A model generated the notes under the pieces. It was not told where the DNA came from, ran no database searches, and worked only from the letters and a program-made list of their open reading frames with translations. This document shows, piece by piece, positions 1 through 5,209 of a stretch of DNA of 5,209 nucleotides (position 1 is its first letter; each line of letters begins with the position of its first letter). Source of the stretch: Rickettsia typhi. Its GTDB lineage: Bacteria > Pseudomonadota > Alphaproteobacteria > Rickettsiales > Deianiraeaceae. The position numbers and the translations under genes were made by a program. The DNA lies in contig CAMAVG010000065.1 in NCBI GenBank assembly GCA_945861605.1, positions 1 to 5,209 on the forward strand, given 5' to 3'.

Positions 1-1209
1 AGGGTTTTCAATTAACAGGGTTTTGAAATCGTTTTGAGTCCTTTCCTCCCAGATTTTCATCGCGTTTTCTTGAACGATTCGGTAGGCGTCTTCCCTGTTC
101 ACACCTGCTGTTTCGATTAGCGTAAGCATTACTCGTTGCGAGAAAATCAACCCCTTCAACTTGTTCATATTGCGAATTGCATTTTCTTCGTATATCATCA
201 AATTTTTTACCAAACCGGTAAGGCGTTTCAGGGCAAAATCAAGCGTGATGCAGGCATCTGGGGCGATGAATCGTTCAACTGATGAGTGGGAAATATCGCG
301 TTCGTGCCAAAGTGCGACATTTTCCATCGCGGGAATGCAGTACGAACGAACCATTCTTGCAAGTCCTGTAAGGTTTTCGCTCAATACCGGATTGCGTTTG
401 TGTGGCATTGCTGAAGATCCTTTTTGCCCTTTTGTGAAGGCTTCTTCTGCTTCAAGAACTTCAGTGCGTTGAAGATGGCGAATTTCTGTTGCAATTCGTT
501 CAATTGATGAGGCAATTAACGCAAGGCAGTTGAAAAAATTGGCGTAGCGGTCGCGTGGAATTACCTGTGTTGAGACGGTTTCTTCTGTCAAACCAAGTTC
601 TTTTGCGACATATCCTTGAATTTTCGGCGAAATGTTGGCATAAGTTCCAACGGCACCTGATATTGCACAAACGCAAGCGTCTTCGAGGGCGTAATCGAGG
701 CGTTTCAGATTGCGTTTGAATTCTTCGTAAAAACCGGCAAATTTCAACCCAAATGTCACAGGTTCGGCGTGAATTCCATGGCTTCGACCGATGCAGACGG
801 AATCCTTATATTTCAACGCTTTTTCCTTGAGAACTTCCAAAAGTGCGGTGATATCGGAGCGTAAAATTTCACCTGATTGCTTGATTTGGTAGGAGAGGGT
901 GGTATCGAGCAAATCCGAGCTTGTCATTCCAAGGTGTAGATATTTTGTTGCATCGCCACCAACTGATTCCGAAATATTTGTTAAAAAGGCAATGACATCG
1001 TGCTTTGTAACTGATTCAATTTCGGAGATTCTCTCCACTGACCAGCTCGCTTTTTGTTTAATTTCTAAAACTCGGGAGAGCATTTCCTCATTTTTTGCCT
1101 GTTTTGCCATTTCTTGTGCTGCCAGAATCTCGATATCAAACCAAATTTGATATTTATTTTCCTCTGACCAAATTTTTGTCATTTCAGGGTTTGAGTAGCG
1201 AAGGATCAT
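1..1209 (-). CDS. purB: Adenylosuccinate lyase, C-terminus cut by window edge
   Basis: Adenylosuccinate lyase of the fumarase/aspartase superfamily. It is a cytosolic homotetramer that releases fumarate twice in purine synthesis: SAICAR to AICAR and adenylosuccinate to AMP. The 403 visible residues follow PurB closely. The N-terminus reads MILRYSNPEMTKIW. T68-K-H-D (H70) and the LHLGMTSSDLLDT block (91-103, H92) match active-site histidine regions. HGIHAEP (144-150) carries the probable general-acid H147. The superfamily signature GSSAMPHKRNP lies at 264-274, with the catalytic-loop serines at 265-266, and LWHERDISHSS follows it. The reading frame is still open at base 1. Compared with the usual ~430 residues, about 25-30 are missing at the C-terminus. 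The ATG at 1209 is the first start after an in-frame TAG eight codons upstream; there is no clear Shine-Dalgarno sequence. It lies 67 bp downstream of thiD on the same strand, so co-transcription is plausible. Identity is very secure. Confidence 0.97.
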   Translation of the reverse strand, partial: MILRYSNPEMTKIWSEENKYQIWFDIEILAAQEMAKQAKNEEMLSRVLEIKQKASWSVERISEIESVTKHDVIAFLTNISESVGGDATKYLHLGMTSSDLLDTTLSYQIKQSGEILRSDITALLEVLKEKALKYKDSVCIGRSHGIHAEPVTFGLKFAGFYEEFKRNLKRLDYALEDACVCAISGAVGTYANISPKIQGYVAKELGLTEETVSTQVIPRDRYANFFNCLALIASSIERIATEIRHLQRTEVLEAEEAFTKGQKGSSAMPHKRNPVLSENLTGLARMVRSYCIPAMENVALWHERDISHSSVERFIAPDACITLDFALKRLTGLVKNLMIYEENAIRNMNKLKGLIFSQRVMLTLIETAGVNREDAYRIVQENAMKIWEERTQNDFKTLLIENP

Positions 1210-1276
1210 TGCAATGTGAACAGTTTTTAACTAGTTTCCACGCAATAATTGTTCAAAAAGCAAGGAAATTCTTTGA

Positions 1277-2011
1277 CTAAAACCTTAAAACTCGCGTTTT
1301 TTCATTAATTTTAACGGAATTAATTATGCCATTATGCACGAAGTTTTTTGCCATTTCAATTGCCGATTCCACGCTGAAATTCTGTGCAAGAAAACACGCA
1401 ATTGCGGTTGAAAGTGCGCAACCTGTGCCACGGATATTGCCTGAAAAATCAACTCGCGGAAGGGAAAATTCCACTTTGTGCGTGCGATAGTGCAGGGTGT
1501 CTATGGAATATTTTTCGTCCAATATATGACCGCCTTTTTCAAGAATCTGCTTGCAATCGTGCGAAAAAATTTCATCAATTCCGCCAAATGTCTCAAGTTC
1601 AAATTGGTTTGGCGTGAAAATGTGCGTGAATGGAAGAATGTGCGTTTTAAATGCGGCAATGTATTCCTCCATTTTTTCCACAAGAATAAACCCCGAGGAC
1701 GAAACAAGTGGGATATCAACGACCGCAATTGGCTTGTTTTTTGCAAGAAACTCGCCAACAGTTTCAATTGCCTCAATGGTTTGGAGGAGTCCGATTTTTA
1801 CAAATTGCGTTTGAAATGGAATGGCATCAAGTTGATTTTGAAACGCATGTTTTTGAAACGCGTGATTTCCAAAAATTCCGCCATGATTTTGCACCAAAAG
1901 CGATGGAAGTACGCAAAATGGCTGAATATTAAGGGTTTTGGCGGTGTGGGAATCGAGCAAAAGTCCGGCAGATGCTGTGGCATCAAAACCAGAGATTATG
2001 ATGATATTCAT
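1277..2011 (-). CDS. thiD: Hydroxymethylpyrimidine/phosphomethylpyrimidine kinase (ThiD-like), divergent
   Basis: Ribokinase-fold kinase that phosphorylates HMP and HMP-P to HMP-PP, the pyrimidine half of thiamin. At 244 residues it is a little shorter than typical ThiD (about 265). Family landmarks in order: SGFD near residue 7 with D20 (usual GSDPSGGAGIQAD), VQN 40-42 (substrate-contacting Gln), VKIGLL 71-76, VVDIPLVSSSG 97-107 (usual VLDPVMVAKSG), TPNQFE 133-138, KGGH 159-162, and the anion-hole/catalytic-Cys motif RGTGCALS 194-201 (C198). Some usual residues differ: AS replaces the N-terminal GG, and IPL replaces PVM. The frame is open up to an ATG at 2080, but ATG 2011 is preferred. It begins the conserved first beta strand, and it sits two bases after the upstream gene's TAA, whereas the longer form would overlap that gene by 67 bp. 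There is no Shine-Dalgarno sequence, so translational coupling is likely. A related sugar or pyridoxal kinase activity cannot be excluded. Confidence 0.88.
   Translation of the reverse strand: MNIIIISGFDATASAGLLLDSHTAKTLNIQPFCVLPSLLVQNHGGIFGNHAFQKHAFQNQLDAIPFQTQFVKIGLLQTIEAIETVGEFLAKNKPIAVVDIPLVSSSGFILVEKMEEYIAAFKTHILPFTHIFTPNQFELETFGGIDEIFSHDCKQILEKGGHILDEKYSIDTLHYRTHKVEFSLPRVDFSGNIRGTGCALSTAIACFLAQNFSVESAIEMAKNFVHNGIINSVKINEKTRVLRF
1836..1865 (-). repeat. In-frame 15-bp tandem duplication inside thiD
   Basis: Two adjacent 15-base units (1836-1850 and 1851-1865) match at 13 of 15 positions; each contains TTTTGAAACGC on the plus strand. On the coding strand they give two five-residue units, HAFQN and HAFQK, around residues 50-59 (HAFQKHAFQN). 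This segment lies between the VQN and KIG motifs. It is visible directly; the functional effect is unknown. Confidence 0.8.
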
Positions 2012-2013
2012 GT

Positions 2014-2943
2014 TTACAAACCAGCAGCTGCGCAAGTTGTTGCTGTGGAGCTTTGAATCGTTTGCGTGTTTCCTGTGCAAGAATTTCTACAAACCAAAAA
2101 GTTTTTTGTGCTTGTTAGTGTAGTTGGTGTGCAGTTCAGATAAAGCTTAAAAGATTCCGAAAGTTCTTTGCTTGGTGGAATATCTGCGATTTCGGTGTAT
2201 ATGTAGTATGCGTCCTGCGGTATGAAGCCGCTGTATGTGGCAATTTGTGTGACTGGAATAATTGCATTGCCTGCGCGTAGTTTATACGCACCTGATATTG
2301 ATGCAACCGCTGAATATCCTTGATTGGCTCTTTCGGTGTTCACGCTTTCAAGCGTTGGTTTGTTTTCAAGTGATCCATTACCTTTTATACCCCATGTGTT
2401 GTAAGTCGTGCATGTTTGTTTTTTACATTGCATTGGTTGTGGGCAAAGGTTTGTGGGATCGGTGTTGTAATCCGCTGTTGCGGGAATTTGTGATTTTGCT
2501 GTGTCGAGAATCCACGCTGCATTGGTGCATGCTCTTGAAGATTGCATTGATTCAGCACTGCAATAGTTGTTTGAAACTCCAGTTGTTTTTTGTGTGATCA
2601 AAATCGCACCTTTAATTACCGCGATGCCAAGTATTACGGAGATAATCATACCCCATGAAATTTTTCCAAGGAAAAACGCAAAACCAAGTGCCACAACGGC
2701 GAATATCATGAAATATGTTGAGTAGTCTTGAATCCAGTTAAATACGGTGCATAGACTAACCACAATGGGCATTAAAACACATTGACCATCGTCCGCGGTG
2801 CCAGTCGAACCAACGCACACCATTCCTTTTACGCACGTTATGTTAAAACCACACGATGCACCGCCTGTCTCAGCAAATGCCGTATTTCCAAATGTTGTTT
2901 GAAAAAAAAGAAACGCAAAGAAAATTCTTGACAATATCCTCAT
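2014..2943 (-). CDS. Secreted VirB2/TrbC-like pilin-type protein with Cys-rich N-terminal motif and long Cys-rich C-terminal domain
   Basis: A 309-residue exported protein. Residues 1-24 are a signal peptide (RILSR, a hydrophobic core with many Phe, probable cleavage after AFA). A short Cys motif follows: C31-x5-C37-x5-C43-x11-C55. Residues 58-116 look like VirB2/TrbC, the major pilin of type IV secretion and conjugation systems. They begin LC-x4-NW (64-70) and form two membrane helices (about 74-92 and 98-116) around the tight loop GKISWG (93-98), ending GIAVIKGA. VirB2 pilins usually stop near here. This protein continues for about 190 residues with nine more Cys (128, 139, 167, 173, 178, 271, 285, 289, 304), a Thr/Ser/Asn-rich composition and no recognised domain. 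With VirB2 topology both Cys-rich parts would be periplasmic or extracellular, which suits disulfides. ATG 2943 is the first start after an in-frame TGA and precedes an ideal signal peptide, but has no Shine-Dalgarno. No other vir/trb gene is in view. The VirB2-like core is fairly secure; a pilin function is an inference. Confidence 0.75.
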   Translation of the reverse strand: MRILSRIFFAFLFFQTTFGNTAFAETGGASCGFNITCVKGMVCVGSTGTADDGQCVLMPIVVSLCTVFNWIQDYSTYFMIFAVVALGFAFFLGKISWGMIISVILGIAVIKGAILITQKTTGVSNNYCSAESMQSSRACTNAAWILDTAKSQIPATADYNTDPTNLCPQPMQCKKQTCTTYNTWGIKGNGSLENKPTLESVNTERANQGYSAVASISGAYKLRAGNAIIPVTQIATYSGFIPQDAYYIYTEIADIPPSKELSESFKLYLNCTPTTLTSTKNFLVCRNSCTGNTQTIQSSTATTCAAAGL

Positions 2944-2956
2944 ATTTATATTGAAT
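2928..2956 (+). promoter_or_regulatory. bolA: Candidate sigma70-type promoter for bolA
   Basis: A perfect -35 TTGACA (2928-2933) is followed after exactly 17 bp by TTGAAT (2951-2956), a 4/6 match to TATAAT. Transcription would start near 2963, leaving a leader of about 26 nt without a ribosome binding site. The -35 box lies inside the first codons of the opposite gene. A competing -10, TACAAT at 2977-2982 (5/6), would place the start at or next to the bolA ATG. Confidence 0.35.
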
Positions 2957-2964
2957 ATATATTC
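2953..2964. promoter_or_regulatory. 12-bp perfect palindrome in the divergent promoter region
   Basis: GAATATATATTC is a perfect palindrome. It lies in the 45-bp gap between the two divergent start codons, overlapping the candidate bolA -10 and falling in the leader of the opposite transcript. It could be an operator half-site pair, but AT-rich palindromes are also frequent by chance. Confidence 0.25.
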
Positions 2965-2980
2965 TTCACAATTAATTACA

Positions 2981-2986
2981 ATTATA
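2981..2986 (-). promoter_or_regulatory. Candidate -10 box for the VirB2-like gene and thiD
   Basis: Read on the minus strand this is a perfect TATAAT. A start about seven bases downstream (near 2974) would give a 5' leader of roughly 30 nt. The region 17 bp upstream is only a 3/6 match to TTGACA (TTCATT, 3004-3009). A perfect TTGACA also lies on this strand at 2990-2995, but it is too close to this -10 and lacks a good -10 of its own. This is a prediction from consensus matching only. Confidence 0.35.
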
Positions 2987-2988
2987 AA

Positions 2989-3213
2989 ATGTCAATCAAA
3001 AAAAATGAACTTGAAAACATTGTTCAAGCAAAGTTTCCAAACGCACAGTTTGAATGTATTGACACAATTGGCGATGGCGACCACTGGAAACTGGTGATAT
3101 CATCCCCTGAATTTGAAGGAATGACAAGGTTGCAGAAGCATCGCGTTGTGAACGAAAGAATGAAGGAGGACATTGACCGCCAAATTCACGCAATTGAATT
3201 TGTGATTAAGTAG
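2989..3213 (+). CDS. bolA: BolA/IbaG-family protein
   Basis: A 74-residue single-domain BolA protein. The family partners with monothiol (CGFS) glutaredoxins in binding or transferring [2Fe-2S] clusters, and in some bacteria affects stress morphology. It shows the BolA class II KH-like fold pattern: an N-terminal helix (ELENIVQAKFP), the loop GDGDHW (28-33) with H32 at the usual variable cluster-ligand position, and the FEG-x-TRLQKHRVV block (42-54, H51). The C-terminal QIHAIEF follows, with H67, the invariant histidine used as an Fe-S ligand. Length fits the short BolA proteins common in Alphaproteobacteria, where the gene often neighbours grxD; no glutaredoxin gene is in this window. It is the only plus-strand gene, divergent from the VirB2-like gene and ending 4 bp from the pstC stop. 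No Shine-Dalgarno sequence precedes the ATG (only AATTATAAA). Family assignment is secure; the choice between BolA and IbaG naming is less so. Confidence 0.93.
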   Translation: MSIKKNELENIVQAKFPNAQFECIDTIGDGDHWKLVISSPEFEGMTRLQKHRVVNERMKEDIDRQIHAIEFVIK

Positions 3214-3217
3214 CGGA

Positions 3218-4441
3218 TTAAAGTCGAACCTCGAACTTTCTTGAAACCCAGATTGAAATCGTATTGAGGATTAGCGTCGCACAAAATAGCACAGACGCAA
3301 TGGCAAATGCGGCAAGGGTTTTTGGGCTGTTGAATTCGACATCTCCCGTTAGAATTGTGACGATTTGCACCGTCGCCGTTGTAATTGATTCAAGCGGGGA
3401 TATTGTCATGTTTGCCATTAAACCTGCTGCCATAACGACGATCATCGTCTCCCCAATTGCACGCGACATTGCGATGATCACGACGGAGACTATCGATGGA
3501 GTAATAATGCTGAGCAAAATATTGAGGACGATCTCATGCTTTAACGCACCCAAACTGACTGCCGTTTGGCGAATTTCCGATGGCACGGCGCGAAATGCGT
3601 CGTCGATGAGGGTTATCATATATGGCATGACCATTACGCCGATGACTATTCCCGAAACCAATGCACTTTCTGCCGAAAACGATTGATAATTCAGTGCATT
3701 TGATGCGGTGTAAAGCCAGCGTGATAGTATGAATGCTGCGAAAAAACCGTACACAACAGTTGGAATATTGGCGAGAATCTCCAGCGTGAACTTGACTTTC
3801 CCGCAAAATTTTGAAGAAGCGTATTCTGCGGTGTAAATTGCAACCATTATTGCTATTGGTGTTGCGAATGTGACTGCAATTAGCGATGTCATAATCGTTC
3901 CTGCAAAAAGTGGCAGAATTCCAAAGGCTTTTCCGCTTAGAAGTTCGTATTCGCTTGGCCACCAATATGTTCCAAAAAGGAAATCCGTTAATTTTACCGA
4001 CTGCAAAAACGCAAAAAATTCCTTAAAAATAGCAACAACGATAACCAATGCGATGGCGATTGTCGCAAATGATAAAATCACGATTGTGAAGTACACGATT
4101 GAATCGGAGAAGGTTTTTGGGTCCTTTATGTACTTAAAATATTTGCGAAATTGTGGTGCAATTTGTGAAAAAAGCGTCTGCTCTTCAAGGATTTTCCTGC
4201 GATAAATTGTGAAAAATATTGCAAGCATTGTTGTGTACAAACCAAATGCAAAAATGCCATTCAAAATCGCAAATGAGACGATTCCCAAAAAAAATGATAC
4301 ATAAATGAATGTGTATCTGTAGAAACGAAGGCTTGGCGTGTAGTATTTCAATGCACCGCGAAATGTGAATGAATTGCTTGAATTCCGCGTTTTTATGAAA
4401 GGAAAAAGCAATAAATTAACTGCAATGCAGAGTAAAAACAT
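3218..4441 (-). CDS. pstC: Phosphate ABC transporter permease PstC
   Basis: Inner-membrane permease of the high-affinity phosphate importer; it normally pairs with PstA, is driven by the ATPase PstB and fed by PstS. The 407 residues hold an N-terminal extension with membrane segments near 1-16, 43-60, 63-80 and 115-139, then the transport core. The core starts at FLFGTYWWP (154-162) and has AIYTAEYAS (201-209), IPTVVYGFF (226-234) and the EAA-like cytoplasmic loop (EIRQTAVSLGA, 289-299). RAIGET (327-332) is typical of PstC rather than PstA, which usually has RAAGET, and the late TILTGDVEF segment (362-370) also fits PstC. The extension and overall length resemble long alphaproteobacterial PstC proteins. 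The ATG at 4441 directly follows the gcvT TAA. A GAGG motif three bases before the ATG is the clearest ribosome binding site here, so coupling to gcvT is likely. Unusually, no pstA or pstB follows; the next gene is convergent. Confidence 0.93.
   Translation of the reverse strand: MFLLCIAVNLLLFPFIKTRNSSNSFTFRGALKYYTPSLRFYRYTFIYVSFFLGIVSFAILNGIFAFGLYTTMLAIFFTIYRRKILEEQTLFSQIAPQFRKYFKYIKDPKTFSDSIVYFTIVILSFATIAIALVIVVAIFKEFFAFLQSVKLTDFLFGTYWWPSEYELLSGKAFGILPLFAGTIMTSLIAVTFATPIAIMVAIYTAEYASSKFCGKVKFTLEILANIPTVVYGFFAAFILSRWLYTASNALNYQSFSAESALVSGIVIGVMVMPYMITLIDDAFRAVPSEIRQTAVSLGALKHEIVLNILLSIITPSIVSVVIIAMSRAIGETMIVVMAAGLMANMTISPLESITTATVQIVTILTGDVEFNSPKTLAAFAIASVLFCATLILNTISIWVSRKFEVRL
3220..3239. 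terminator. Weak hairpin at the convergent bolA/pstC junction
   Basis: AAAGT (3220-3224) pairs with ACTTT (3235-3239), and CGA (3225-3227) pairs with TCG (3231-3233), with a one-base bulge (3234) and an ACC loop. The hairpin begins seven bases after the bolA stop and overlaps the last pstC codons. Neither side has a proper T-tract, so as an intrinsic terminator it is poor. It is listed because it is the only hairpin candidate between the two converging genes. Confidence 0.25.
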
Positions 4442-5209
4442 TTACCTCGGGTTAGTTGTTATAAATGAAATTCCGTGAGCGACCGCTTTCAATTTTTTCC
4501 CGCGAATTTCCACAAAAACTTCGTGACCAAACTCATATTCTGAGGGTAAGTATGCTTGCCCGATGGATTTTTCCAAAACAGGTGAGTAGCCACCACTTGT
4601 TAGGACGGAAATTTTTTCACCGTTTGCGTTGAAAATTTCGTATCCTGCACGAAGAACGCCTTTGTCTTGGAGTAAAATTCCGACGCGTTTCGTTGATGGA
4701 GATTGTGGTATTTTTTCGGCGCCGATGTACCCAGTGTGATTTTTTGACATAACCCATGAAAGCCCAGCCGAGATTGGGTTTGTTTCGGAGTTTAGATCGT
4801 TTCCATAGAGTGGATATCCGACTTCAAGACGCAGGGAGTCGCGTGCTCCAAGGCCAATTGGGCGAACTTTTTCGTTTGAGAGAAGTTGTGACCATAGGTC
4901 GTTGGCAAAATTTTCCTCGATTGAGACCTCAAATCCTTTTTCGCCGGTGTATCCTGTGCGACTTAGTATTACTTTTCCGTATTTTGAATGCGAAATTTCC
5001 TTGGCGGTCATGTATCCAATTTCTGAAATTTCAGGGAAGATTGACGAAAGAACGCTGAAAACTTCAGGACCTTGCACAGCAATTAAAGCACGAGTTTCCA
5101 AGTTTTGAAATTGTGTTTTTGGGAAGTTTTGGAGTAAATGGGCGAGGTCGACATTTTTGCGTGAGGCATTCCACACAACAAAAAAGCGATTTTCGGCAAA
5201 TTTTGTGAC
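4442..5209 (-). CDS. gcvT: Aminomethyltransferase (glycine cleavage T-protein), N-terminus beyond window edge
   Basis: T-protein of the glycine cleavage system. It moves the methylene group from aminomethylated lipoyl-H-protein to tetrahydrofolate, giving 5,10-methylene-THF and ammonia. The last 255 residues are visible and the frame is open at the right edge. The GTG at 5176 is an internal Val codon, since conserved sequence (VTKFAENRFFVVWNAS) continues upstream of it. Counting from the edge, landmarks are VVWNAS (11-16), LIAVQGPE (42-49), SRTGYTGEKGFEV (83-95), and GLGARDSLRLEVG (119-131) followed by LYGNDL (134-139). The C-terminal GCV_T barrel carries RVGILL and TSGGYSPVLEKSIGQAY. Full-length enzymes are about 360 residues, so roughly 100 are missing, including the catalytic Asp expected just beyond the edge. 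It is coupled directly to pstC; gcvH and gcvP are not seen downstream, unlike common gcvTHP operons. The paralogous folate-binding protein YgfZ is unlikely given these motifs. Confidence 0.95.
   Translation of the reverse strand, partial: VTKFAENRFFVVWNASRKNVDLAHLLQNFPKTQFQNLETRALIAVQGPEVFSVLSSIFPEISEIGYMTAKEISHSKYGKVILSRTGYTGEKGFEVSIEENFANDLWSQLLSNEKVRPIGLGARDSLRLEVGYPLYGNDLNSETNPISAGLSWVMSKNHTGYIGAEKIPQSPSTKRVGILLQDKGVLRAGYEIFNANGEKISVLTSGGYSPVLEKSIGQAYLPSEYEFGHEVFVEIRGKKLKAVAHGISFITTNPR
4445..4448 (-). promoter_or_regulatory. pstC: Ribosome binding site of pstC
   Basis: GAGG on the minus strand lies within the last two sense codons of gcvT (CCG AGG) and is followed by TAA and the pstC ATG. 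The three-base gap is short but usable. It supports the 4441 start and translational coupling to gcvT. Confidence 0.6.

Noticed and set aside
161..472. Plus-strand open frame of 103 codons
   Set aside because: It is antisense to the strongly conserved purB segment carrying GSSAMPHKRNP and shows no family features.
1210..1276. Promoter or terminator in the thiD-purB gap
   Set aside because: TTGAAC (1251-1256, minus strand) is followed at 17 bp by TAGTTA, only 2/6 to TATAAT. The imperfect palindrome at 1261-1275 has a mismatched AT-rich stem and no T-tract. Nothing firm can be called in these 67 bp.
1478..2056. Plus-strand open frame of 192 codons opposite thiD
   Set aside because: Its translation looks like a shadow (many Trp, Lys and Arg in no pattern) and the opposite strand carries clear ThiD motifs.
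2012..2080. Longer thiD start at ATG 2080
   Set aside because: It would add 23 residues (rich in His, Asn and Cys) overlapping the end of the VirB2-like gene; the kinase fold starts at ATG 2011.
2670..4275. Repeated TTTGCG/CGCAAA hexamer (12 copies by eye in the whole window, several in TTTGCGTTT), considered as an uptake or chi-like signal
   Set aside because: Copies lie mostly within coding sequence, the three TTTGCGTTT copies all encode Phe-Ala-Phe, and flanks are not conserved. Codon preference explains it better, though a genome-wide count could overturn this.
4000..4441. PstC N-terminal extension as a novel fusion
   Set aside because: Long PstC proteins with extra N-terminal membrane segments are already known in Proteobacteria.
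5176..5178. GTG at 5176 as the true gcvT start
   Set aside because: Conserved T-protein sequence continues in frame upstream to the window edge, and the family needs about 100 more N-terminal residues.

Overview
This is an AT-rich (roughly 40% GC by eye), gene-dense bacterial window, probably from a low-GC alphaproteobacterium. The hints are a short GDGDH-type BolA protein, a PstC with a long membrane-embedded N-terminal extension, and a VirB2/TrbC-like pilin. The lineage is an inference from protein style, not a proven assignment.

Layout: five of the six genes lie on the minus strand. Read right to left these are gcvT (T-protein of the glycine cleavage system, N-terminus beyond the right edge) and pstC (phosphate ABC permease). 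The gcvT stop codon directly abuts the pstC start codon. Next is bolA, alone on the plus strand; it converges on pstC with only 4 bp between stop codons. Sharing a 45-bp promoter region with bolA, but transcribed leftward, is a secreted VirB2/TrbC-like protein with many cysteines and a C-terminal extension of about 190 residues. Two bases after its stop comes thiD (HMP/HMP-P kinase). After a 67-bp gap comes purB (adenylosuccinate lyase), which runs off the left edge with its last few dozen codons missing. No RNA genes, insertion sequences or CRISPR arrays were seen, and no gene-free stretch exceeds about 70 bp.

How the parts fit: purB, thiD, gcvT, pstC and bolA are housekeeping metabolism (purines, thiamin, one-carbon units, phosphate, Fe-S handling). 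Their arrangement is unusual, however. pstC is followed by no pstA or pstB, and gcvT is followed by pstC rather than gcvH. The VirB2-like gene has no other type IV secretion gene beside it and appears co-transcribed with thiD. This VirB2-like protein is the least explained item: it joins a Cys-rich mini-domain, a VirB2-type membrane hairpin and a large unrecognised Cys-rich domain. Only pstC has a clear Shine-Dalgarno sequence.
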